A DNA stretch of 64,000 nt from Flabesymbios commensalis (taxonomy: Eukaryota; Annelida; Polychaeta; Terebellida; Flabelligeridae), in NCBI GenBank assembly GCA_964017125.1, contig OZ024915.1, positions 15,113,922-15,177,921 of the forward strand, given 5' to 3'. The notes beneath the pieces are model-generated. The model did no database searches. It had not been told where the DNA came from and saw nothing but the letters and a program-made list of their open reading frames with translations. A program made the translations under genes and the position numbers. Shown here in pieces: positions 23,481-34,420 of the stretch. Each line of letters starts with the position of its first letter. Position 1 is the first letter of the stretch.

Positions 23481-23945
23481 TCAAGTTTCATTCAGTAAAA
23501 GTAATAGCTTCAAGCAGCCAATACATTTACCAGTAAAATTAGAGTATTCAACATTACCACTGTGATCAATTAATAATTGTTTAACTCGATCAGTTTCATT
23601 CAGTAAAAGTAATAGCTTCAAGCAGCCAATACCTTTACCAGTAAAATTAGAGTATTCAACATTACCACTGTGATCAATTAATAATTGTTTAACTCGATCA
23701 GTTTCATTCAGTAAAAGTAATAGCTTCAAGCAGCCAATACATTTACCAGTAAAATTAGAGTATTCAACATTACCACTGTGATCAATTAATAATTGTTTAA
23801 CTCGATCAGTTTCATTCAGTAAAAGTAATAGCTTCAAGCAGCCAATACCTTTACCAGTAAAATTAGAGTATTCAACATTACCACTGTGATCAATTAATAA
23901 TTGTTTAACTCGATCAGTTTCATTCAGTAAAAGTAATAGCTTCAA
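23481..23945 (-). repeat. 108-bp tandem array encoding ankyrin-like 36-aa repeats
   Basis: GTTTCATTCAGTAAAAGTAA recurs at 23485, 23593, 23701, 23809 and 23917, a period of exactly 108 bp. On the minus strand each unit encodes 36 residues including LLLNETDRVKQLLIDHSGNV, with hydrophobic and LL..H spacing that recalls an ankyrin repeat. Units alternate between KGIGC and KCIGC, so the true repeat is a 216-bp dimer. The array is nearly perfect, indicating recent expansion. No start, splice site or promoter can be tied to it, so it may be a fragment of a gene rather than a gene. Confidence 0.75.
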
Positions 23946-23949
23946 TCAG

Positions 23950-25440
23950 CCAATACCTTTACCACTGTGATAAGTTCTGAGCAACGATAACGAATTGTCG
24001 AATGAGCGTTAATAGGTGAAATACAATGTAGGCAGTCAAGATTAATATACATCCGAGGTTTTATGGTAATAAATACAATATATAATTTATTGCCAACTAA
24101 ATTTGATTGAAATCATATCAATACAAATCTGAATTCAATCATTGGCGACATATAAACACAGTAAAAATGCAATATGCGATATAGTTTACACAACTATGTG
24201 TGTCAAATCCTATGGATCTGTGTAAATTTCACCCAGATTCTAGATGAGATCATCTGCCAGCTTCACGCTAGCATCTACCTCACAAGAATTCTGGGGGACA
24301 GCTCTACAGATCGAGGAATAATGTTTGTCACACTAAGGAATTAAGGTTAGGCCATGTACCTTATCCACGGATTAAAAACAACATCACTCAAAATCATAGA
24401 GCTGTTTTTGAAAACATAAAACAAACAACAATCAAAATAGCCACTATCAAAAACACAACACATGTGACCATAATTTTTAATACATTTGGCTATATTCCAA
24501 CCATATAAGATAGACAGTACGATTAACAGAAAGGACAGGGAGAGATGAGTAGGAAACTTATAAATAACAATTGGCCAGAGAGAAAATTTAGCTAAGTTTA
24601 TGTCTTAATTATATAGGTCCTAATAATCAATACGTTCACACATTTATTGCTATTTACGACAATACCGTATATAGTAAAAATGGTGCTTAGTTCATACTTT
24701 AAAAAACTCCATTAAAATAAGTATAATTAAATATAAAATTGAAAGAGGACTCTCTTGGATACCCTCCGGCTTGTATGGTGCGCAATGCGTGTAAAGATTC
24801 CCACGCTCTGGCAAATGTGCGTCTAAACACAACTGACCAATCACGATCTACCTCACAGCTTGGGCGATTTATGAATAGCTGGCTGCTGGTTGGCAGACGG
24901 TGACGTAACAGACGACAGAGACCCCTGGTGTTAAATTATAGCAAATGCGACGAAAGAGATCAGTGAGTGACATATAGTTGCACTCACTGATAAGTCAGTG
25001 AAATTACGTGTATGTATCGCGAAAGTTGCAAAAAAAAATATTTTGGCAGCGATCGTATATTTTACTGTTTATATATTCACTGTAATAACTTTTTGAATAT
25101 TCCATTGCGTTCAGCATGCCAGAAAACATTGGAATAGAGGTATTACTGAAGAAATAGTGTTTTGGATAGCGGCCATTTTGAATTTTTCAGTCTTTAGGTC
25201 TAATTACTGGCAATGGCAAAATGTTTCATCTGAAAGAACACAAACTACAAACAAAAAGTTGGTTTCAGAGAATCATGGGGTGGGGTGCAGGGGGGGTCCC
25301 GATACATGCCGGACTATTATAGATATGCCAAATATCACCATTTTCTATGGACGGCCATCTTGGATTTTGGCTTGGAAATAATGATTTGGGTTTGAAATTG
25401 TCATAAGTGAATTATTTTACCCAAGTTATCCATAAATTGA
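23950..25440. other. AT-rich interval between the ankyrin-like array and LINE part 2
   Basis: No gene can be supported. GCGGCCATTTTGAATTTTTC at about 25168 and GACGGCCATCTTGGATTTTGG at about 25351 belong to the recurrent ATGGCCGCC motif class. The stretch lies between the two LINE parts, so at least some of it entered after or with the LINE. Confidence 0.4.
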
Positions 25441-27265
25441 CGTACCACACTATTATATCAGACTGGAAATGACAATTGTACCACTTTTACCACTTTGCCG
25501 ATTCTTCTTTACGCTGATGACACTGTACTTCTTTCCGATAATGCTGATGGTCTACAATACTCTTTAAATTGTTTAGCTCGATATTGTGAACACTGGAAGA
25601 CACAAGTTACCACTAGCAAAACTGAAATTGTAATTTTCCCAAAAGGAAAGTTCAAAAAGTCTTATAATTTCACGTTTAATAATAATAAAGTAAATATTGT
25701 CGATTCCTTCAAATATCTCGGTGTCTACTTTAACTATAACGGTTCATTTACTTATCACAAGAAATATATATTTGGTCAAGCCCAAAAGGCTCTTTTTGCA
25801 CTTTTGAAAAAGTCAAAAGAACTTGAACTTCCCGTGGAAATCCAACTTGAATTGTTTGATTATCTGGTTTTGCCAATTCTAATTTATAGCTGTGAGATAT
25901 GGGGGTATTAAAATATCTCTATATTGGACAAATTACACTTTAAATTTCTAAAATATATATTGTGTTTAAAAGAATCGACACCAACCTGCATGGTGCTCGG
26001 TGAAACAGGTCGGTTCCCATTATACATAGCTATTAAAACACGAATGATATATTTTTGGTGCAAGCTAATAACGAGTGATGTGAACAGATTTTTCTGCAAA
26101 TTTTTTACTGCAAATTTATAATGTTAATAATATTTTTACGCCAAAATGGCTTCAATACATTGAAACTATTTTAGATGAAACAGGTTTTTCTTACATTTGG
26201 ACTCTACAAGAAGTACCAAATATCAATACATTTCCGAACCAGATTAAACAGAGACTAAAAGATCAATACATCCAACAGTGGTTGGCAGATCTTAATCTTT
26301 CGAATAAATGCCGTTTATATAGTATTTTCAAACTGAAATGTAAGCTCCAAAAATATTTATGCTCTTTGTCATCTTTTAACCGAAAAATTATTTGTCGATT
26401 TAGAACATCAAACCATAGACTACCAATTGAAAGGGGAAGATACTATGGCATCAATAGAGAAGACAGAACATGTGCATTCTGTAATTCTGATAAAATGTGT
26501 GATGAATTCCACTTTGTACTCGAATGTAATACCCTTATTGATATACGGCAAACTTTCTTACCGCCCTACTGTCAAAATCATTCTAACCATATACAATTTA
26601 AAAATATCATGTCAGACACATCCTCTAACATTTCTAATGAATTAGCTAAATATCTGAAAGCGGCATTCAAGTTTTATAATATATATATCTAAACTCTTAA
26701 AATGATTCTTTAAATATAGGACTACTCTCTTGACTATATTTATGTATGTTCACTATTATCAGTTGTCACCCTTTTCACCTCTTTTCATGTTTACTATACC
26801 GTTACATACACTTTTATCTTTTCTCATATGGTAGCGTCGTGTCTGAAACATGGATCTGCAGCAATATGCGCAGTACTAATGTTTAGGACACGGTGCTGCC
26901 ACGGGAAGATTACAACTAATGTTATTGTATATATAATATCACCTAATATTTCATGCTGTTCTTTTATTAAATAATGTATTTTTGATCAAACCTATATTAT
27001 ATATATATATATATATTTATACATATATACATGTATATATACATTTACATGGTATTTAAAAAAATCATAATGTTACATTCAATCATTGTACCTCACTACC
27101 TCACATTATTTTCTGTATTATATTTATCTATGTATTTAAATATTTTATTTTATTACTATGTATTATCACCTTTAATATTGACTATTGTTATGTACTATTG
27201 CATACTGCAAGCCATGTATGACCCGAGTTTAATAAACTATTGTCTATTGTCTATTGTCTATTGTG
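25440..27265 (+). mobile_element. LINE (non-LTR retrotransposon), part 2: RT C-terminus, 3' domain and tail
   Basis: The frame from 25495 encodes the catalytic block LLYADDTVLLSDN, then HWKTQVTTSKTEIVIF and FKYLGVYF, typical of a CR1/L2/Jockey-like reverse transcriptase. An in-frame TAA at 25909 interrupts it; the frame continues to 26121, and a shift leads to a later segment (26282-26692) with NRKIICRFRTSNHRLPIERG and a C-x2-C...H-x4-C zinc-knuckle-like motif (CAFC...HFVLEC). The 3' UTR ends with AATAAA at 27230 and a (TATTGTC)n tail at 27238-27265. It is 5'-truncated and inactive. Confidence 0.85.
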
Positions 27266-27589
27266 TCATATCAACGACTGTTATGATTGTTTTCCTTTAA
27301 GAATACTTTACATACACTCCGCTCTACTGTGCATTAATATTTCGTCTATTAAAAGTTGGACTGATTGAGCATATATATATAATAGGCTAATGGGTGGAAG
27401 AGTCTCTTCAAAAAGTGTGGAAAGATGAGCAGTTATCAATACCGTTAAATTGAAGATATAATTTTTTTTTTATATATATCAATGCTACAATACGTGCTCT
27501 GACTTTGACACACATCAGAATATATATTACCCGCTTAAACACATTATTATGCATTCATCCACAACAAAACTAATGTGATATTTTCACTG
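27265..27589 (+). repeat. SD2b block, copy 2, ending at the gap
   Basis: It starts GTGTCATATCAACGACTG directly after the LINE tail and matches 31021-31170 plus 31496-31676, and 37806-38132. It ends ATATTTTCACTG at the first N. In the other units the stop codon of a minus-strand gene lies about 256-290 bases further on. Confidence 0.85.
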
Positions 27590-27789
27590 NNNNNNNNNNN
27601 NNNNNNNNNNNNNNNNNNNNNNNNNNNNNNNNNNNNNNNNNNNNNNNNNNNNNNNNNNNNNNNNNNNNNNNNNNNNNNNNNNNNNNNNNNNNNNNNNNNN
27701 NNNNNNNNNNNNNNNNNNNNNNNNNNNNNNNNNNNNNNNNNNNNNNNNNNNNNNNNNNNNNNNNNNNNNNNNNNNNNNNNNNNNNNNNN
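27590..27789. other. Assembly gap (200 N)
   Basis: Exactly 200 unknown bases, a conventional placeholder length, so the true size is unknown. The left flank is SD2b and the right flank is the interior of a Tc1-family element. Neighbouring units suggest that a gene copy, its promoter and an SD1 block would be expected between these flanks. Confidence 0.95.
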
Positions 27790-28988
27790 ATCTGTTAACA
27801 TTATTGTGCGAGAAAATCTGGGAAAAGTATATTTTTTGTTCAAAAAATAGATCAGCAAAAAATGGTGGTTAGAAACAGGATATTCTGTTGGGATGGCATT
27901 GTGGTGGGAATGTAGAAATAATATGTGAAACTCTCAAACAATCCTCACGAGTAAAATTGATTAACACAAATAGCAATGAAACGGTTTTGATACTTTATTA
28001 TCATCCACTTTATAAAGAATCACTATATTGTTTTCAAATCACTGCTGCACTGTCAAACATGTCTTAATTATTCTTAAATTTGTCTTTGAATAAGATAATT
28101 TACTGAACAATAAATCTTTGGTTGAATATCTTCTTGTTCTCATTAGGGTATCGACGCGACGGGTCATTCCATCATATAGTCGCTCCAGGGAATCCTTGGG
28201 TATTTCATTCCAGATCTGGTGGACCCTCATTCATAGCTCTCGTAAAGTTGTTGGAGGGCTGCTACTGAGTTCTTTCACCACATGAGCCAAGATCGGCTCT
28301 ATAAGATTCATATCTGGACTACTTGGAGGCTAGTGAATAACCTGGATCCTCTGGTAGTCAAATCACTTCATGATAGCTGCGTCTATGTGAGCAATTGTGA
28401 CACGGGGTCCCCTCTACCAGGCTTATCTTTAATATATCCCTTTCGTCCGTATAGTTTTTTACATTTTTTTAGAGCACCCTTGTTGCAACAGAGGACTCTT
28501 CTGATATATTTTTGGCAGTAATTGAAATTATCTAAGGCTACAACTTGTGAGATTTTCTCACTGGACAAGTTACGTCCAATCCCCATGGCCTCTGAAGTGT
28601 TTGTGACTAAGAGTTTGTGGGGTTATGCACATACTACACATTTCGCAATATAAAAACAGGGGATGAACACATACAATGTGCCCTGGTGTGATTTATATTG
28701 TTTTTATTCGGGCAGCGTGGTTCATCGAGAAGTATTTTCGATTCTCCCAACACATGTGTCTAATTACTTATATTCACCATAGGCTAAACATGTATGGATT
28801 CAAGTTATGATAATTTTGCCCAAAATGTCAAAATATATGCTTTCTGAAAGCGTAATAGATCAGCAATACAGGAAACTTGATATTTTTCTTATAAGGAGTG
28901 ACCATTTTTGAAAACAAGTGTCCGACAGTATTAAAAGCACAGTACATCAATTTCATTGTCGAGGTGGATCCAATTGTTTAGAGGGCGG
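27790..28988 (-). mobile_element. Tc1/mariner-family transposon, internally deleted, missing its far end in the gap
   Basis: On the minus strand, 28586-28383 encodes an N-terminal helix-turn-helix-like stretch (KISQVVALDNFNYCQKYIRR, then KDKPGRGDPV, like the GRGRP hook). At about 28330-28039 the C-terminal end follows: PPSSPDMNLIEPI, resembling the D of the DDE/D triad in SPDLNPIE, then HQIWNEIPKDSLERLYDGM and RRVDTLM. The central catalytic part is absent and stops are present, so it is inactive. The right end TTTAGAGGGCGGTG at 28975-28988 abuts TATTCCAGTCTGC, the target seen empty at 36131. Confidence 0.75.
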
Positions 28989-31020
28989 TGTATTCCAGTC
29001 TGCATATGGAATGAACTGATCGCCTACTTTTTAACCTGGTTTCTAATGTTAGCTTCACGGTAATCTGGTAGACTAGTGGAACATTTAGCACACTATGCAG
29101 CGTAACACAAGTATTCAAATGAAGCGGAAAGAGCTAAATAAGACATTTATGATGATTTCAAATTGAAAAAAACACTTTGGTCTCCATGGTTTATACGAAA
29201 GTATTTCAGCGCTATAAGGATTAAATCTGAAACCTGAAAATATTAAACCTGAAACAAAGATGGCTGGACACTGGAAAGCTACCTGGAGACCTTGAATTTA
29301 ATCTTTGGTTATCATGTATCAAAACGACCCTCGAAAGTAATGGATATGGTAATGTGTGGGGCACGACGATCACGAAAGCAATTTAGAAACTATATACACA
29401 AATGTCTCCTTGATCAGTATCGCCAGAGAGCCCACAGCAAAATCTTCAACGACTAAATGATACTTCTCATGATCAGACACTGGGCAATGGCATATATTAG
29501 GGTATTTCACTTGGGAGTATTGTTTTAAGTCTAGGGTTCTTTTTATTGTTTTAAGTTTAAGGGACCCTTTCCGTCGACAGTTACGGTGGCCAATAGAGGC
29601 CAGGAATGGCCAGGAATAAAATAAATTAAAATGATTAATGCGTGACCACGCAAAAATAATGCGTGCCCACGCAATAGTCAGCACATGGCCAGCTGCTTGT
29701 GAAACCCCTCTTGAGTCTTGACTTGTGAGACTTCATAGACTGGGTTAACATGGTTAATTATTAACTTAATAGCCTACGTCTACTATCCATCTATATATTA
29801 TTGCGCGGCCACGCATTATTATTACGTGCCCACGAGATAATAATGCGTGCCCACGTGCGGGAAACATACTATGCCCCACGTACATAAATCAAGATAATGC
29901 TGTTTACTGTTTAACTTTAGTTTAGGTAGTTATTATATTTAAATACCCCGTGCTTTTCTTATGTATATATAAATATATAACTTGTTTATATCTGTAAATG
30001 ACAAACCTGATTTTAAGTGTACATATCATGCCGATTTACATGTGATTTTTACAGAACTAACCATGCTACCCATTTTGTACGTGTTGTATGTACATATATG
30101 TTTTTTTATGATAAATAAGTCAGTAATGACATTTAATTATGTCAATAAAACAGCTATTATATTCTATATATTATCAAGTTAGGCACGGCTAACAAATTAC
30201 GCATATTACATACGAGTCTGAAATTGAAAATGAAAATTATATCAAGACCGTGACCACCTTTAATGACCGAAAAGTAGACTAAGTGACCACAAGCTACAGA
30301 TAGACGTTGTTAGACACTCTAGTAAAGCCAGGATTTGTCAGTTTTGCAACTAGGAAATGAAGTAGATTTTTTTATTAAATGCCCGAACTCGGAGAAGACC
30401 TTTTTAATAAATTAACGCTCAAAATACCTAACTTTATTTAAATTGATAATAATTGTATTGTATTGTATTGTATTGTATTGTATTGTATTGTATTGTATTG
30501 TATTGTATTGTATTGCGTTGCATTGTATTGTATTGTATTGTATTGTATTGTATTGTATTGTATTGTATTGTATTGTATTGTATTGTATTGTATTGTATTG
30601 TATTGTATTGTATTGTATTGTATTGTATTGTATTGTATTGTATTGTATTGTATTGTATTGTATTGTATTGTATTGTATTGTATTGTATTGTATTGTATTG
30701 TATTGTATTGTATTGTATTGTATTGTATTGTATTGTATTGTATTGTATTGTATTGTATTGTATTGTATTGTATTGTAGAATGTAATATTTCTTATATTAA
30801 CCAGATGTTATTTGTATTTGTTTATATATATTCAATTTGTCTTCTAGCATCTAACGTGTTTCTAGCAAACACAATACAATGACCCAATGTTCTTTTAATT
30901 TTGGCCTGACGTCGAAGACGGTGGACCAACATTAAAACAACATGGGTTAATTTCTCCTGTTTGTCGTATTTGTTGTTTTTACTCTGTTAGTTAAAACAGG
31001 TGTGAATGTACGTCTGCCTA
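28989..31020 (+). repeat. Segmental duplication SD2, copy 2
   Basis: It runs from TATTCCAGTCTGCATATGG to CGTCTGCCTAG and matches copies at 21110 and 36131. It includes an HF3 part (29105-29225), the long (TATTG)n tract and an HF4 palindrome (about 30845-30965). Positions 29590-29860 carry repeated GCGTGCCCACGCA-type text not seen in the sister copies. No gene is seen. Confidence 0.8.
30453..30777. repeat. (TATTG)n microsatellite, about 65 units
   Basis: An almost pure pentanucleotide array with one variant patch (TATTGCGTTGCATTG) near 30512-30525. The same position in the sister SD2 copies has only about five units (22633) and about three units (37550). Long open frames on it are an artefact of the five-base period. 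Confidence 0.97.
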
Positions 31021-31676
31021 GGTGTCATATCAACAACTGTTATGATTGTTTTCCTTTAAGTATACTGTACATACACTTTGCTCTACTGTGCATGAACATG
31101 TCGTCTATTAAAAGTTGGACTGATTGAAAATATATATAATAGGCTAATGGGTGGAAGAGTTTCTTCAACAAAATGAAATGAATCGGGCTTTAGGCCACCT
31201 TTGTGCACATATAGACTAAACTGGGCCAGGAGAACCTCCTGAGGATGGTGAGATGATTGAGATGACACTGCCCTCCAGACACAGGATTCGAAATTCGAGC
31301 CCTGGCGGTCTGAGGCCGAGCACGCTACCTCTCGGTCACGGAGGCTCCCCACAATACTGACTTTCACACGTGGATGGGGAAGAAACATTTGTGTTTCTTT
31401 CAAACCGCCGAGACCGGGAACCGAACCGCGAACTCTGGCGTGAAAGGCAGCGGTGCTAACCACTACCCTAGGGCCCCCGCCCAGTTTCTTCAACAGGTGT
31501 GGAAAGATGAGCAGTTATCAATACCATTAAATTTAAGATATAATTGTTTGTTTTATATCAATGCTACATGTATATATACGTGCTCTGACTTTGCCGCACA
31601 TCAGAATATATGTTACCCGCTTAAACACATTATTATGCATTCATCCACAACAAAATTAAGTGTGGTATTTTCACTG
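31021..31676 (+). repeat. SD2b block, copy 3, containing a SINE
   Basis: It begins GTGTCATATCAACAACTG right after CTGCCTAG, which shows the arrangement without the LINE. A SINE at 31171-31482 splits it. It leads into the 3' flank of gene C. Confidence 0.8.
31171..31482 (-). mobile_element. tRNA-derived dimeric SINE (copy 2)
   Basis: 312 bp with a 13-bp target-site duplication AGTTTCTTCAACA (31158-31170 and 31483-31495). Read on the minus strand: tRNA-like head with GGTAGTGGTTAGCACCGC and GGTTCGGTTCCCGG, second tRNA-like module with GGTAGCGTGCTCGGCC and GGGCTCGAATTTCGAATCC, then body and CATTTCATTT tail. The sister units lack it, so insertion followed duplication. Confidence 0.9.
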
Positions 31677-31965
31677 ACCTATAAAATCTCTCTATATCTA
31701 AGTAGAGCAAATCAATGAGTTGTTAAAAAATTACTAAACATGGACCAATTAGAACGACGTAAATAACCACGCCTACTCCGTTATTTCGTTCATAGGTAAT
31801 GTGACTGAATGACGCCGGTGATTGGCTGGTGTACAGCACTATACGTGGGCCCAAAAAGAGATTAAAAAAAAAGAATTTCCACGTCAAAATAATCAATACG
31901 ACTGTAACTAATTATACATATTTTTATTTTCATCATTCCTACACAGAGATATCATGGTGACGCAA

Positions 31966-33038
31966 TCAATAGGCTTGGTAACCATGATGACCATCGTTGT
32001 AGGTGTTGTAACCATGGTGACCATCGTTGTAGCTGTTGTAACCATGGTGACCATTGTTGTATCCGCCATTGTAACCATGGTGACCGTTGTCGTAGCTGTT
32101 GTAAGGGAAGTTGTAGCGAGTTCCGGGAACCCCGTCGTATTTGGCAGTTCCTGTTCCAGCTCCGACGTGTTCAGCAATGTAGTTCACTTGTCTCTGGCGG
32201 TTGTCATTGGAGTAAGGGGCAGCGTAACCATCATGGCTGGAACATAATAAGTAATGGTCAGATGAAACTGTGACAAGGATTGAAAAATTAACAAAATATT
32301 GATTTTGGATAATTAAATAGGATAACCCATTAAATATAATTCAGAAATAATATCTGTTACAGATAAAATAAATCCGTTTTTCACACATCGCTGCCAATTT
32401 AAATATATTTCTTTCTACTAGACCTCATCATACTTTCAGAGCTTAACAATATATATGTATTATATCGAAATCTAACTTTCTCTTTTGTATGACCAAGGAA
32501 AATGTGTGACTATGCGAATTGGAATTACGTATACGTCTGCATAGAATCCCCGCTTCAATACAATATAGATCTAAACAACTTTGCAACTTCAAATGAATAA
32601 ACATCTCTAAGCTCACAAATGTTGTCTCCAAATACATATATGCCAGAAATGTATCTCCCAAAAGTATATCAAATAGCACCAAAAAAATTCAATTGTAATT
32701 GCAGATTCAACAAAATTAAATAATACCAATGGGAACTTTTTATACATTTCGAATTCTATTATAAAAAAAGTAATTGTGTTATATTTCGTGTTATATGATT
32801 GTTTATGGATGAAAGCTATTTTTCACCACACTGAGGTTGTATAATCTACATATACTCTAATATGCGTAAAACGTCTAATATACTTAAGTCGTTTCAGTAA
32901 CCATGGTGACGTTACTCACACAGCTGTTAATCCTGCTCTGTATCCACCATGATAGTTGTCATGGTAACCGTCACCATGGTATCCAACGGCTGCTGAGGCT
33001 GCTACAGCCACCAAACCCAGGAGAATAAGGCACTTCAT
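31966..33038 (-). CDS. Gene C: secreted Gly/Tyr/His-rich two-exon protein (129 aa)
   Basis: Exon 1 is complement 32920-33038 and exon 2 is complement 31966-32236; the 683-bp intron splits a Val codon. The exon 1 protein is identical to gene B except DNYH for DNHH. The signal peptide is MKCLILLGLVAVAASAA. The core begins [17 protein letters not shown] and has Val in IAEHV and Lys in [11 protein letters not shown]. Four GHHGY units follow, including a distinctive NGGYNNGHHGYN unit, and the end is GYQAY. TATA is at 33095-33101 and a poly(A) signal (reverse TTTATT) at 31923-31928. The unit layout is the same as gene D. Confidence 0.92.
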
Positions 33039-33094
33039 GTTGAGCTGAGTGTTCTGGTTCCAGAGAATGATGTTGTCTGGAGACAGCGGAGGGT

Positions 33095-33101
33095 TTTTAT
33101 A
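33095..33101 (-). promoter_or_regulatory. TATA box of gene C
   Basis: TATAAAA on the minus strand, followed by ACCCTCCGCTGTC, 57 bases from the ATG as at gene B. Confidence 0.75.
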
Positions 33102-33239
33102 ATACTTTTTGGTGACTGTTTTGAAAGACAATCACGTTCACGAGTCATAAAAGTCATGAACCCGGCACCGCTGGCATTGTTCGCTATATAACGCTATATA
33201 TATGCGCCGATGTGACAAAATAACGCAAATTTGGCTAAA

Positions 33240-33420
33240 TGTTCAGCCAACTTAGATTCAACGTCTAGTTCCGTGTGAGCTTCCAGTAGACAAGATACGT
33301 TGAATGGATGTTGGTTTAAGGCTGTGCCATCGTCTACAACGCTGACCTAACATTAAACCAACATTGGTTCAAAGTCTGGTGTGTGATGTTTGCCGTGGGC
33401 GTTTTCATCGTATAGAGTGA
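33240..33420. repeat. Distal promoter flank of gene C with eroded HF4
   Basis: Conserved with the upstream regions of B and D: TTCAGCCAACTTAGAT, CTAGTTCC.TGTGAGCTTCC and AACATTAAACCAACATTGG. Similarity ends near 33420, well short of the longer shared flank of B and D. Confidence 0.65.
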
Positions 33421-34420
33421 TATGAGAACACATTATGTACAAATAGACAGGGATATATCCTAACCAATCTAATGAACATGTTCGTCAAACTTTTTTCAAA
33501 CGGTTTCTATTGTATTTTTCCCGTAGATTTCAAATCTGCCAGATACCATTCGAGATTTTGCATATTTAATTAGCTAATTTGCATATTTTCAAAATGGCCG
33601 CCAAAAAAAGTAATCGGCTATGAATACAGTCCCGGCAATCTAGAAATGTGTTTTTTGGCCCTAAGTTCGGGTTTTGGGATCTCATAATGCCATTTTGACA
33701 ACAATATTTTTTTTGGGGTCATTAGAAGGTCATAGGTCACCTGACCATTGAAATACAATATCCCACCTTTACGTTTTAGAAAAAGTGCACAAATGGATTT
33801 TTTGGGATAAAATGAAGATTTGAATGCCTGATATTATATATTTATTTTCAGAGAGTTACATCTCATACACAAGACAATATTTATTACTACAAGATGGCCG
33901 CCATAATTCAAAATGTTTTTTTGTAGATCAAGGAATACAATCTCAGAAATCATTATACTGTCAAATGATTTTTTTAGAGGTTTTTGATGTAATTTTGATC
34001 TCTAGAGTTTGATATTTTGGCAGAATTGTGTTATATCATAGTTATATTTGAGTAACTTCCTCCCAAAACGAGATTATCATCCGCACACTGTTCTGAATTC
34101 ACATGCTAACATGATATGAAGTAAAACCATATACATCACATGTATATGACAGCGATAAAAGAGGTAAATAAACATATCATTTACATTGTAATACGGCACA
34201 GTTATATTGTAGAGTATGTAGAACGACAACCCAGGGGCTAAACATCTTTTTTTCTGGGAAACTGACATGGCGTGTTGCAAAAGTTTAGGCACCTGATATG
34301 ATATCTACATATATTTAGGATCACAACCTAGGTACACAGCCTTGCAAATCGACTACTGGAAATTGGCAGGAAGCCAATAATGGCAGCCATTACCGAAAAA
34401 CTATATAGTATGGTATAACA
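33420..34420. other. Non-coding stretch with ATGGCCGCC motifs
   Basis: No gene is seen. AAATGGCCGCCAA at 33593, AAGATGGCCGCCAT at 33892 and AATGGCAGCCATTACC at about 34378 belong to the recurrent motif class also found in the foldback repeat at 10170-11850, of which this is probably a diverged relative. Confidence 0.45.

Noticed and set aside
27547-27858. Open frames spanning the N run
   Set aside because: They read through unknown bases and have no support on either side.
30443-30882. Long open frames reading repeated CIVLY-type peptides
   Set aside because: They come from the pentanucleotide microsatellite, which is open in several frames; no start context, splice site or homology.
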